A DNA stretch of 64,000 nucleotides, from assembly GCF_004027225.2 (NCBI RefSeq), contig NC_044279.2, positions 44,850,744 to 44,914,743 on the forward strand. Reading direction: 5' to 3'. The notes under the pieces are model-generated. The model was not told where the DNA came from and did not search any database. It worked only from the letters and a program-made list of their open reading frames with translations. The stretch is from Strigops habroptila (Eukaryota; Chordata; Aves; Psittaciformes; Psittacidae). Below, one piece after another: positions 1 through 13,382 of this stretch; the stretch's first letter is position 1, and the number at the start of each line of letters is the position of its first letter. Made by a program: the position numbers and the translations under genes.

Positions 1-3000
1 GTCTTTTGTTTGGGTTTTTTTGTTGTTGTTGTTCTTCAAAACACTTGCTGCTCTTTTAATTTTTCTTCAGCATGATTCAAGAAGTGAAAATTTGTACATT
101 CAGGCATTAGCATGTGTGTATCCATATTCTAATCCATTTTTTCTTAGTTTTAAAATAGTATACAAGATTATGCATGTTTGTGCATAAACCTGAAATACTT
201 TGGAAAGTATTGCATTATATCAAAACAGAGAAGCTATTTGGGAGTAATATCACTTTTGTGTCATTCTTGATGCCTGTTTAAATGGAATTTATATTCAGTG
301 GAGACTGAGAAGTTAAGCCTCTGCAAAATTACAAATTTATTAAGAAACTTATAATTGAGTATAACAACATGTATTATATTTATACATTCATTTATAATTT
401 TGTGATTAACTCCAGTTGAGAAATTTAAGTTTTGTTCCATTCCAAGTAAGATGTATCTTTTATTATTTGTTTTTTATTAACTTCAATATGACTTTGAAAA
501 AGTAGAACTGTCTTGGTCTTTCAGAATTGCCGCTAAAGTAAGACAGTTTTGCAAAATATTTTAGTGTATTCTGTCTCTTTCCAAACAAACCTTGTGTATA
601 TCACTCACAAAGTGTGTCAGCTTTCTTGGATTCAAAAAATATTCTTCCATCTTAAATTCAAACAGCAAATTTCTCTCTTCAAATATGTAATACTTTCTTT
701 GTCCAAATCCTATTTTAGTTATACCAGGGTAATGTTATTATATTAACAACATGGAACTGTATAATTGATTAAATGTGTTTTCATGCAACATTGTAAATTA
801 ATATAAGAAATTTGGCTTGGATAATATGAAATTTGAGATTCCACCAAAGAATTCCACTCAAACTCAAATCATATGTACAATAAAAAAGAGTGCAAGGGAA
901 ATAAATCACTCTTTATAATGTAAATATCAGGGCTTGCTATGGTAAAGAGATATTTAAAAGAAAAAATAAAACACATTAGACCCAATAAACTGCAAGTCAC
1001 ATTCCATGTTTTCTCAAGACCCGGCAACAAATGAAAGCGGTAAACTGGTTTAGTTTTTACTTCTAACCTCTCATAGCCCCAGGTATATTCTGAATTGAGC
1101 AAACTTTCAATAACTGTCCATGCATTTCTATACCAACAATATTTCTGGCATATTTTTTATTATGACTACATTTTTTACAATGGATAGGAGGCAAAGTAGA
1201 CAAAGTGTATTACACACACATTAAATTCACAGCAACTAAAATTACTTCACCATCTTGGGTCGGAGCTATTAAGAAGCCACTTTCATTCTGACTTCTCTAT
1301 ACTGTTTAAGCATCACAAAGAGACAGTAACCAACATTTTCACCAAAAGTCCTTAGATGAATATAAACAAGGGAGGACTAGGATTTAATATTTCTTGTTCT
1401 ACTGAAAAGAAAAAGAAAACTGTTTTGGTTATTTCTGTTCTTATGAACAGTTTATTTATATTTTATTACTGGCAAAACTCTATAGATGGGATTAAATTAT
1501 GCATTTTTGTAAGTTCTTTGAGGAAAATTACCGGGGCGTAAGGATACTTGTGTTTCTGAAAATATACAGAGGTATGTATGGACATGTGTATGTGTGGTAC
1601 AGCTGAAAACAGCTATCTTGCTGCCAAGTGATTTAATGTTTAAGAAGAGAATTTCAGAGCTCTTCTCTAGGGCAATACTGTGAAGTTTTGAAGCTTGGCA
1701 TTTTTAGCACAAGCATATAAAAGAAGTTTTATTCTTCTACTCTTCCTTTTAAACAAATTTTGGAAGTGTTTCGTAAAGTTCTCTTTATAGCACTGTCAGA
1801 ATAAGTGAGAATAATGGTATGAAACTAGGAAAAAGTAAATTTAGGCTGAGCATCAGAACAATGAGTGGTGAGGAAAATAACCAGAACTCCCAGTTTGAGA
1901 GAATAAAGCACTTTCATTTAAGTGATTTAGAACTTGGAAATTCACTTCAGAGAAAATCCAGCACTTGACGAAAGAAAGACCCAGATGAGTATTGGTTGCT
2001 TAAAGTCTTTTCTAAGCTGATTGTGTGATTCGTATGATAGACTATCGTTCTATCTATTTACTTCTTATTGCTCCTTTATGATAATGTAGTTGGTATCATA
2101 TAACATAACAGATTCATCTCTGTGGCATTTTTACAGAGCTGCTCAGGCAGGCAGTTTTTAATAAGACCATAATCCCAGCTGAAGAGAAACCTAATATGAC
2201 CATTGCTCAAAAGGTAAAAATCTGTGCATTATTTATAAAAGTTTCAGTAATCTTTTGATATTTATTTGGACTGTGCAACTGAGAATAATTACACTAAACT
2301 ATGTCACTGTAATAATTAAGAATAGGGTTAAAATTAAAGTTGTATTGTGCATTTCTCTACTTTTCAATTTGATATGGTAATATTACATATGACAGACTAT
2401 GATATTACACATGGTTGATTTTTATAAAGATAATCTGTAATGAAATATAACATCCCACACATCTTTATGCATATCAAGCAAGTGTTCAGATTTTTTTTTA
2501 TTATTATTATACAAACGTTCCCAATTCACACTGAGGATCAAATAATACTTTGAAATTATTCAGAGCTTGTAAGATACTGCTCTGACTATACATTTTGAAG
2601 GCTAACATAGACACACATGCATACTTTGTCCGAAGATTTCGTAAATACATTTTTATTTGTCAAAAGAAGGTGCACAAATCAAAAGGAGAACTGAAGGTTT
2701 ATAAAGAGCTTCTTTATGGAAGAGAATTTATAAATTCTCTTCCAGAGTAGCTGGAATATGACTGCAAAAAAGTAGCATTCAGCAGGCAGGGCTCTGACAG
2801 AGTTTTCTGCCTTCGCAGGTTCATTTGATATCTCCAGGAATTCGACTTCCCAGAGTGGGGTCTTGATGTTTACCACAACCATTTCAAATTCTTAAATAGA
2901 GCTTCATCTTGCTCTCATTCTTTACACACCTGTAGTTGACTCTAGCCAACTGAAAACTGTCAGGTAAATCCACATAACTGAGAAATGAACCACGGTATGA

Positions 3001-6000
3001 TACAGCCTGTCTTTCCAAATTAAAACCAAACCAAATGAGCAAGTAAAAAAATGAGGACTTTCAATCAGAAGATGAAAAGCCTGTGAGCTAGTTTGTAGAT
3101 TTGTTGTAATATTCAAGTATTATTTCCTTCTTCCAAGAAGCTATGTCAGATTGATAACCACTGCCATAATGACTAATGTTAATTTTTCTCATATTTTTTA
3201 GCATTTTGCCTTTGGACAAATCAGTCCATATTACATGGTTTTCAAAACAATATTATCCAACAGAAGAGAAGCAGAATATCTTCAGAACCTGAATAATCAA
3301 AGTTTAGGCATGTGATGATCTTTCTAAATTTATAGATTTGGCTTGGTGCAGCTAGAACTTTGAAAGAAAGGAAATATAACAAAAATGAATCAATTTTCAA
3401 AAGTCATTCTCTTCAGAGGACAAGAACAAGGATGAAAGAAATATGACCTGTGACTTTGAAAGCTTTTTGGACCCACTGACAGTCAAGAATACCAAATGTT
3501 CTCTCAGTTAAATAGATTGATAAGTCATTTCTTCAAGCACCAGTAACAGATGCTTAAGTGTATGTTGGGAGTGAAATAAAGTACATTCTAATTTACATAC
3601 TTCTGTGGAATTTAAAATTTGGTATCAATAGATGATTTCTGGGTGCCTTTCTGATGTGTTTTCCAACACCCTTTGCTATGGCTTGATAAAAGTATTTAAC
3701 ACTGGTGAAGAAATTGTTGCTTTAAAGGCTAAGTATTGTTCACCTTAAATTTAAAGCACTTGACTCATCTTTGTCAGAATATCTCCTGAATTAGAGGATT
3801 ACTAACGCAAAGCCATGGTTTAGCCACAGTTTTTCATCTCTTACTGATCTCTCATACTACTTTAATTTCACGAGTTGTTATTCTCCAATTATTTTAGCTT
3901 TACTGATAAATCCCTGAAGATGTGGATATTGATACATGTACACCAATTATCCAGGATCATATTGCAGTTGGATTCAGCAAAGTATGACCATGGCAAAAAA
4001 ATACCTGAAATGGCACTCATCTTTACTTTAAATTTAGCTGAATAATTGCAGTGATAAGTGCTGTTTGGAGTGACAGACTATTAGTTTTTCACTAAACTGT
4101 TTCTTAACAAAGTGAATTCATAAGATATTAATAGATGAATGTGTACAAATGAAAATGGTTTAATAATGAAATGTGGTAATAGAACTCCATATTTTTATTA
4201 ACTGTATTTCAATAATGAATATTTGAGTAAACAATGTTAAAAGTAATAGTCTTTCTAGTCTCATTCATCTTTGACTCTATTTGGAAAGTAAAAAGAACAT
4301 TTTGTCCTTTTGAACTATTCATCAGATAAATAATGCAATACCGAACAGAAGTAAAGAATTAGAATCAGTGGGGTGCAACCATATCTGTACCCTTTTTAAA
4401 TAATGTAGTCCTTGAGTATTTTATTAACCAGGATGTGTGCGTTAGCTACATTTTCAATGCTTTAGAGCACCAACTAGGTCCTATACCCCAATAAAATATA
4501 TTTTGTGTGGTAGCAACTTATTTCCATGTTGAGTCTGCAACGAAAAGGGTGAAAACATCAAGCCAAGAATAGATGACATATTTCAGATTTACCACAGTGT
4601 CACAGCCTTTTTTAGGCTTATTCCAGGAAGAAAAATGTCTAACTAACTCCCATGTGGATGCTTTTCACAGGGGATTCTCTAAAAAACCCTAAAAACTGAT
4701 TAGGCAAAGAATAATGACATTTCTCTCAGAATGCTTATGTCTCATTCCAAGGTGGAAAAAGCATTCACTCAGCCAGGAAGACCAATGAGAGCAAATTAAA
4801 ACCCATCAGGGATCACTTCAGGTAGCTGTGCGTGCATTTTCATGTTTGTCCTTCAGACTGCATGGGTTGCTCTGTATTTCCAGAAACTTTATGTTGATTT
4901 CTGAAAGCTCCAAATTATTGAGGTCAGATGTCCTCCTTCGGCATGAACTTAGATCCTGGGGCTTGTTCGACCTGTTGCTGTTTATTTTGGAGATGAGCAC
5001 ATTATGAGGGTCTCATTATACAGTATGCTGCCTACCAACAAACGATGTGTCACTCTAGACCCAGCCATTGCTTTAAGATGAAAATTTTTCACTCCAGTTT
5101 CCATGAAGCTACCAGCCAAAAAACATCAACAGTTTTCCCACCTGTATGACTATTTTTCTGTAGAAAACACACACACAAATTTAGCTACATCATAAACAAA
5201 AAAAAAAAAAAAAAATCAGATCTGCTGTGTGGGACAAGATTGATGACTTGAAAGAATTCATCCCCTGCTACTTCCTTTGTCCCTTCCTCTGCAGCTACAC
5301 TGTCTTTCTCCTTTTGGCAGTTAATCTTCCTCTAATTACTCCTAAAATTTGTTGCAGCTCCTTTTTGGCAGACTCCTCTCATATGAGAGGATCCTTCCTT
5401 GCTATATCTCTTAGTTTTTGTCTGCCACTGTAGAAACTTTTCCCAGCTGAGTATACTCACTTTCTCAGAGACAGAGTAATTTTTCGCTGACTCCAGGAGC
5501 CTCTTGCATTACCCAACCACAGCCAGAACACATAACCTGGCAGCCCTCCTTTCTGCTGCCCAACCACACCTTCTTAAACGAAGCATACAGGAAACGACAC
5601 ATATACACTGGACAAAGAACAAACAGATTTAAAATTTCTGCCATGTTTCACTTAGTTTGTGGATTGTGCCAAGGACTAACTGCTGAATTGTCCCTATGTT
5701 CTGGGAATGGATTTTAAACAACAGGAAATAAATAACATGAAATTGGAAGATTCCCTTGTTTACTTGTTTCCATTCCACCCTGGTGATTTAAGCAACAGAT
5801 TAAAAAATCTGGCAGATTATAGCATGACTGGTTGAATTACTAGAGTGAAATTTACAGTTTAGGAGTTACAGCTACCTGCGTTTTGTGTCCTTTTAGTTCC
5901 AAGTTGTATACCAGTGAAAGCAGACTGACACTGAGCCCTTTAAATGTTTAAAGGATATATTTTTCCTGTTGAATTTTTATAACTTCAACTGAAATGTAAA

Positions 6001-9000
6001 TAAAATTACATTCAGGAATACTTGGTTGCTCTCCAGAATTTTTAAGATAGTCTGTGGGCTGGTTGTTTTGCTTTGGAGGCTTTTAAGATCATATTTCAGA
6101 AGTTCTGAATATTTAAATAAAAAAAATGGCATTTTCCCAAATATAGAGCTACATTTTGGTTCTGATTAGGATGGATTTTTGGCAACTGGCTAACAGTTGT
6201 TACACCTTGTTAATAGAGGTGATATCATATCTTGTATTGTTGAGCTGACATTTTCAGGTCAATTAATATTACCTGACAGGAAAAAAAAGTACTGCCTAGA
6301 GGAAGCCAAATGTAATACCTGATTAAAACCATTTGGAACATTTTGTGGAAGAAAAATTTGGTGAAATACAGGACTTCATCAAAGCAGAAAAAAAATTACA
6401 TGCATACATCTGTTACAAATAAATTTTTACAGAGAAAACTCTAGGTTTGAAACACATCCAAAAAGTGAAGAAGTGATGCTTGCTTTCTCAGTATCTTTGC
6501 ATACAAGCTAAATGCCTACCCAGCAGCATATAGAATTGTGACTGACACATGTATTCACCGGCTGATATCCAGTTTTACATAGTCAAGAAAAATAAACATG
6601 CAAGCAATATTTTTTATCATTGTAGTATGAAAGTGAAAATAAAGTAAACTTTGAAAGGTGTTCACAAACTAAATCATTAGTTAGTGCAGATCATTTTTTG
6701 TATGGATGGGCTTAAACTTCGTATTGGTACATCAGTAAATGAAATTACACAGAGGAAAGCAATTACAGTTTTAAAAAGTTTTAATTATATTACTATTTAG
6801 ATTTCAATTATATCTAAACACGTTCTCATGTTTCCATCAGAAAAAAAATAACCACATTTTACCTTCTGTAGTTTGTATTTGTGTCCCCAAGTAGCCTGGG
6901 AACTTCCATAAATACTCAGTTGATAACTGAAATAAAAAAGATAAATTTGCTTGACCTAAAGTTGAAAGGCTTTTTTCTTTTAAATGCAATTCTCATTTTC
7001 AGTTTAGTTTAAGTCACCTTAGCAGGTATTTTTCAATTGCACTGGAAGAAGGAGCTTATTCCAAAACTAGTGCCCTCATGGAAAGCTATGTTCTTATAGC
7101 TTGAGCAGCTGAACAGTGTGGAATAATTCTAATGCTCTAACTTTTTTGGAAACACTGAAGTTTCTGAAGATTAAGTATGGTTTCTTAACATTCCATTCCT
7201 TTCACTGTGTACAAGAAATTAAATTTCTCTTTGCAGTTTGCCCCATCTAAAGCATCTAAAAGTGTATTAGACTTTCCCATTTTGTCTAGTTGTCTTGGAA
7301 ACTATCACAGGAGGGAACTAGCTCTGATTTTCTACATTTATTTTGCTTTTCAGAATTCTCTACTTTAGATAGCAAGTGAGTTCCTGAACATTACTACAAT
7401 ATTAAAATTAAATGCTTACTGGCAAACAAAAACTGAGGGTCTTTTGCAACTTGGTTGTTAATGAGAAAAAGCTTCAGTCCAAAGGAAGAATTAAAGAATT
7501 AAAAGAAAACTTGGATGCATTGAGTCAAGAAGTGAGTACAATATTTTGTCAATAGGCATGAATTTGAATGTCTGCTTTTAATATTTTAGGGCAGATTTAA
7601 TTAGTAATATTAATTTGTTAAATTAATTGAGATTCTCAAGGATCAAAATAGGGAAGCTTCACAATCAAATTCTCATTAAAATGCAAGCTTCTAAAAAGTT
7701 TGGTTACAGTCTCTGGTATTTTTGTGTAGCGTGTGTGTTTTCTAATTTAAAAAGCGCAAATATTCCTTTTCTTAACAAAAGTCTCAAATATGGTCAAAAT
7801 CCTGTTCAACTACTAAATTGTTTATTTCTATGTTCTATGTTTATGATTGCCAGGTGGGGTTGCACAATTCGTAAAATTATGCAAGATTTGGCATTTTGCT
7901 ATCCATTCTAGTGAGCACTAAGGTTGGAAATCTTACCAGTCCAGAAGAATAAATAATTATCCATAACTGGTGTCTTTCATTTAATTTTGCTAGATGTTAC
8001 AGTTAAAAATAACTTGAAGTTTCTTCAGAACATTTTGCAAGGGAAAAATCATTGTCTATCTCTTTTTTATTTAATTTTTAAGTGTCACACCAGTGAGGAC
8101 AAAAAAGAAAATGAGAGCTGGAGATAGAGCTGAATGACACCAGTAAATGTGTTTGCAGTCTCCGACCAGCCTCGACATTTTGGGAAAAGTGACAGATGTA
8201 CTTAATGGCTGCTCTATGAAGAGACAGTGGCATGAAGAAGTCTTGAATACTGTCATTGCTCCTGTCAGCAGGACTTCAAACTCATATCACAGAGACACAG
8301 CACTTGTTTTAAGTGGCCACAGCTTCTACCTTAAAGTCCAGAATTAAACTACTTTTGGACCTGTTAAATTCCAGTGCGAATTTGGGACCCACTGTGTTCA
8401 GTGGGTTACCTCAGTTAAACACTCTAGCTTTTTGTTCTGTAATGAACTCTGACAGGTAACAAACTAGTAGATTTACCAATGCATATATATGGAGCTTGAA
8501 AGATGACTGCAGTTTTTAATTTACGATTGAGAAAGCTCAACATATTTTCATAAAAATGATTATATTTCACACATGTACATTTGTGAAAATGAATGCAATT
8601 ATTAGCACATGAACACATTTCATGTCTGTCTAACTCTTCCCTTGTATAAAAGATCTTGCTACAATTTCCAATATTGTCCATGTTCGTGGGGAATATTTAA
8701 GCAAACATAATTTAAGCACTTCTAAACAAGCACATTTGTATTTCCCTTTCTCAAATAAGGAAGCTCCTGGAGTGCACAGATTTTTCTTTTTTTTGAAAGG
8801 GCGTGAGATCAAACCCCTGCAGAATCCCCTTCTTGGTGACTGCAGTATGGGTAACCCTGTTCATGACACAGAAGAGCAAAGCATAGAAGAGCTATGAGAG
8901 CAGGTCCTTCAGAGGATGGGAGGTGGAACAAAGAACAAACAAGAGATTAAAACCAGGAGTTTCATATTCCGAGAGAAAACATCTAGATACATGTACTGGT

Positions 9001-9561
9001 ACCAAACAACTCCAGCAGAATGTAAGATTTTAAATCTGTTACATAATAAAATCCCTGCTTATAAATTGACTTTCCATGAAAGGAAGACACTCAGTAACCC
9101 TACTCTGCCAAATATTGTATTAACAGGCAGTTAGCAGTTTTCCCTCTGCACAGTTTTATTGCACTTTTATTATTAGAGAGATTATTATTTCTATTTGTGT
9201 CACTTTTCTTCTAAGGAAAATAATTCATAGGTTGGCCAGCTCTGGGGCACAAAGACCTGTGAGACAGGACAGGCAATCATATCCTCCCTACTGAAATTTT
9301 TACACTGGCTTTTAGTTGCTATGATTTTCTGTAACCATGTAAATCATAGTAACTAGTAAAAACAGTGATTAGGCATTAACCCAGGCAATTCTCAAACAGA
9401 CAGTCTTGGCTTGAAAACCTAATATAGAAAAGAAGTGGGAAAAGAAATATGGATATTCTACTTGCCTTCTCAACATTGATTCAATAGGCTAGTTGAAGAT
9501 CTAAGAGTAAAAGGTTATGGTACTCTTAAATCCCAGTTTGAAACCCTATATCTATCAGACC
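1..9561. other. AT-rich unique non-coding DNA
   Basis: No gene or interspersed repeat was recognised. Contents are a short (TTG)n at 20-33, an A18 run at 5198-5215, and many short chance open frames without family resemblance. Two exon-like segments (2137-2213 and about 7411-7531, plus strand) are described under findings. The stretch is assigned to the gene-poor DNA on the 3' side of RASSF9. Confidence 0.7.
5198..5215. repeat. Poly-A run (A18)
   Basis: An uninterrupted run of 18 A bases. No retroelement body is recognisable upstream, so it is listed as a simple repeat only. Confidence 0.9.
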
Positions 9562-10735
9562 AGAATCACACAATCTCAGAATGACTGAGGTTGGAATCAG
9601 CCTCTGGAGGTCACCTGGTCCAGCCACCCTGCTTAAGCAGGGCCACTTAGAACCAGTTGCCCAGGCATTTGACTATCTCCAAGGAGAGATATTCCACAAC
9701 AGCTCTGGGCGTCCTGTGCCAGTGCTCAGTCACCCTCACAGTAAAAAGTGTTTTCTGATGTTCAGACGGAACCTCCTGTTTTTCAATTTGGGACCATTGC
9801 TTCTTGTTCTGTCACTGAGCACTACTGAAGAAAGCTTAGCTCTCTCTCCTTTACACCTCGCACCTGTCAGGTCTTTGTAGACATTGATGAGATCGCCCTG
9901 AGCCTTCTCCAAGCTGGACAGTCCCAGCTCTCAGCCTGTCCTCATAGAAAAGATGATCTACTCCCCTAATCACTTTAGTGTCTCTTCACAGGACTCTTTC
10001 TAGTATGTCCCTCTTGTACTGGGGAGCCCAGAACTGGACACAGTACTCCAGGTGTGGACTCATTAGTACTGAACAAGGGAGGATCACCTCTTTGAACCTG
10101 CTGTCAATACTTTGTCTAATGCAGCCTGGAATACCACTAGCCTTTTTTGGTACAAGGATACATTCCTGGCTCATGCTCAACTTGGCGTCCACCATGACCG
10201 CTAGGTCTTTTTCTGCTTTCCAGTTGGGTGGCCCTCAGCATCTGCTGATGCATGGTGTTGTTCCTTCCCAGGTACAGGACTTTGTACTTGTCCTTGTTGA
10301 ACTTCATGAGGTTCCTGTCAGTCCATTTCTCCAGCCTGTCAAGGTCCCTCTGAATGGCAGAACAACTTTCTAGCATATCAGCCACTCTTCATCTGTGGAC
10401 TTGCTGACTGTATACTTTGCCCCATCATCCAGACCACTGAAGAATTGAACAGGACTGGATCCAAATTGCCCCCTGGGGTACCCACCAGCTACTCACCTCC
10501 AGCTAGACTTTGTATTACTGATCACCACCCTCTGGACCCGATCATTCAGCTGGTTTTCAGACCACCTCACTGTCTGCTCATCTAGCACATACTTCATGAG
10601 CTCCTCTATGAGGATCTTATGGAAGATAGTGTTGAAAGCCTTACTGAAGTCAAGGTGGAAAATATCCATTGCTCTTCTATTATCTACCAAGCCAGCCATT
10701 TCATAATAGGAGGTCATCAAGTTGGTCAAACGATG
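9562..10735 (-). mobile_element. CR1 LINE, 5'-truncated, with reverse-transcriptase remnant
   Basis: This is a minus-strand CR1 non-LTR retrotransposon. Its 3' end is at the left, where AGAATCACACAATCTCAGAATG is the degenerate tail. Reading the minus strand from 10735, conserved CR1 ORF2 blocks appear in order: LTNLMTSYYE, the RT motif A block LDFSKAFNT, VRWSENQLNDRVQRVVIS, then after a damaged part [54 protein letters not shown]. The expected FADD block (motif C) near 10400-10420 is degenerate, and frame breaks separate the blocks, so the copy is dead. The right edge is where homology to the upstream RT fades and is uncertain by about 30 bases. Confidence 0.93.
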
Positions 10736-11851
10736 TAGAATATTTCTTAATAAGTTCATCATAATTCTCTTTTAATTTATAGTGTTTAGTTCACATCTCA
10801 GAAGCTAAAAAAGTTATAATAAAAATCAAAGAGGGTATACCATATAAGCTCTAAGGATAAAAATTAAGCACCACTGCAATATAAAACCAAGGAAAAAAAA
10901 CATTTTTTTCCCTCATTAATTATGGAAAATGAGAGAAAAGGCTTCATCAAAAAAACACCATTACTGGAACCTGATTCTCATATATGTGAAACAGAGTTTC
11001 AGATTTATGAGTTCCACCAGTAACCTCAAGCCATAATATCTTAAGTATTCCAAGTATCAGATTTCTTTTATTGCTTTTTTAATTCCCCACAAATGATTCA
11101 CCAATTGGTCCCCAGCGTTCAACAAGCATATTCTTAAACTTGGGTGATACTCCCCGACGTGAATGTTTATTGTTCTCAGTGCTTTTATGTCTACACGTAA
11201 AGCAAACCTCTTTTTTTTTTTTAGATATCATTTCAGGCTTGAACAATCCTTTGATCAATAGTACTGCCATCCGCAGGACTATAAGTTCAAAGTATAAATT
11301 CAGTAATGGAGAAATGAAGTACAGTTTTCCTGGTAAGATGACAGACAATGAGATGGAAATGGAGAAAGAAGACAGGTGCAAAACAAAACAAAAACCTCAA
11401 CGCTGTACTTAATGTTTATGTCCTGCATTGTTCTTTTCCTTTAGTTACTTATAAATCCTGGCAGGACTTCAGTCTAGTAATTAATTGTTGGATTTAACTT
11501 GTGATAGAGAAATATACATTAATATCTGACTTTTGTTATCTGAAAAGTTATATGAAGCAGTGAAAGATAGTAGCACTTTATTTACAGTCATTTTAATTTA
11601 TCTAATGGGTTTTATTACATACCATGCACATATTTTTGGAATATGAGTCAGTCCTTGCAATTGGCCAAAATTCACTCTTTTGTTCATTCTGTTCCTTCTT
11701 GTGCACTCTATGTTATAGTAACCATTGCTTTTTCAGTGTACTTTATGTTCCCTTCATCATAATTAGATCAGGCAAGTGATGACCAAGATGACTCTTACTT
11801 AGAAGAGTTGCATTCATTTCTCAAAAATTTATAAAAGGAGTAACTGCAGAT
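10736..11851. other. Unique non-coding spacer between CR1 copies
   Basis: AT-rich DNA between two CR1 copies. It contains an exon-like plus-strand segment at 11225-11332 preceded by a T-run (see findings). No known gene or repeat was otherwise seen. Confidence 0.6.
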
Positions 11852-12180
11852 AGAATCATAGAATCATAGAATGGTTAGGGTTGGAAAGGACCTTAATATC
11901 ATCTAGTTCCAACCCCTGCTGCCATAGGCAGGGACACCTCACACTAGACCATGTCGCCCAAGGCTCTGTCCAACCTGGCCTTGAAAGCTGCCAGGGATGG
12001 AACATTTACCATTTCTTTGGGGAACCTGTTCCAGTGCCTCACCACCCTCACAGTAACGAACTTCTTCCTTATATCTAACCTGAATTTCCCCTGTTTTAGG
12101 TTGAATCCATTATCCCTTGTCCTATCTCTACAGTCCCTCATGAAGGGTCCCTCCTTGCAGGCCCTCTTCAGCTATTGAAT
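11852..12180 (-). mobile_element. CR1 LINE 3'-end fragment
   Basis: The left end carries the CR1 tail (two ATAGAATC units then ATGGTTAGGGTTGGAAAGGACC). The minus strand translates to the last part of CR1 ORF2, with [36 protein letters not shown] and FKARLDRALGDMV. The body is cut after the equivalent of the segment before YLKG, so this is a short 5'-truncated copy. Confidence 0.93.
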
Positions 12181-12397
12181 GTTAGATGTCAGGCTACAGT
12201 TATTAACACTTATTCTATGTTTTTATGTTTATATTCTAAGTAGTAATATTTTTTTTTCCATAATTTCCAGGCATGTGTTCTACTTGTCTTCACTGCTGTA
12301 CTTTGCAACTGTTTTTTATATATAGGGAAGACACATGGGGAAAACAGTTTTACTGAGAGCTTCCAAGAAAGCAGGAAATCAAGCCTGTGTCTCCCAA

Positions 12398-12455
12398 GAC
12401 CCTAGATCTTAAAAGCCTTTTTCAACATAAGGATTCTATGGTTCTATGGTTCTAT
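12398..12455 (+). mobile_element. CR1 LINE extreme 3' end, sense orientation
   Basis: GATCTTAAAAGCCTTTTTCAAC followed by three copies of the GGTTCTAT-type octamer is the typical last ~60 bases of CR1, here on the plus strand. No further CR1 body is recognisable upstream. It lies 218 bases from an oppositely oriented CR1 tail. Confidence 0.75.
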
Positions 12456-13349
12456 ACTTGTCATTCCCATTTATTTTAAAAAAATAATGTCTAAAGATTT
12501 CGTCTTTATGGTGGGATTGTTATCCATTCCCAAATAGTGTTATAACAAACCCATACTTAGTGATACTGTGTATTGGTGTTCATGTTAGGTCATCAAAGCA
12601 ATACTACTCAAGTAACTTTAAAAGGTGAAGTACACGTGGTACAGCCCTCCCCACACTGAGATGCTCTCCAGTAAAAACTAAGCATTCTTTGCTTGAGACT
12701 TACACCCATAAGTAAATCTTTCCAGGGTGGAACACATTGCAATGTTTATCATTTCTAACATATTTCAGCTCACATTGTAATTTAGAGGGTTCTTTTCACC
12801 TCCTCTAGCCACTACTGAAACTTCTCATTACATATCTGAGGTTTTGAGGTCAACAGTATAATTTGCTCAGCAGCTTTGCTATTAATAGTGATCAATAAAG
12901 TCAACAGCAGTAAAAATGTTTTGCACCATTTTGTCAAGTCTTAATTTAATTTTTTTTTTTTCCATTCAAGAAGTTTTTAAAACAGCCACAGCTTATAGCA
13001 GACATATGTTTCTGCTTATCTGCAAATAATGAAAACCTCCTCCAGCCACATCCAGCAAGGGACTTTACAGTGTGCTAGGGATTTTGTATTTTGGCCAACT
13101 AAGTCACCTCACATTGCTTTCTTTACCTGAAACAAATGCTTCAGGTATTCCCACCTGGTATTTTTAGTGACGATAACCTTTAAAGAAAGTCTAAAGGAAA
13201 ATCAAAACTAGATTGGTAGCAACTGCACAGGAGGGTAAAATCAGCTCCAAATGCTATCAAAAAGTTTAGAGTGATAAGGTCTGGAGGCAAAAAATGAGAA
13301 ATTCTTTACTAAAAAGCTGAGGGCTACATATCAGGAGGGGATATTAAAG

Positions 13350-13382
13350 CAAACAAACAAACAAACAAACAAGCAAACAAAA
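13350..13382. repeat. (CAAA)n simple repeat
   Basis: About eight tandem CAAA units with one CAAG interruption, continued by A/C-rich sequence to about 13425. Confidence 0.9.
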
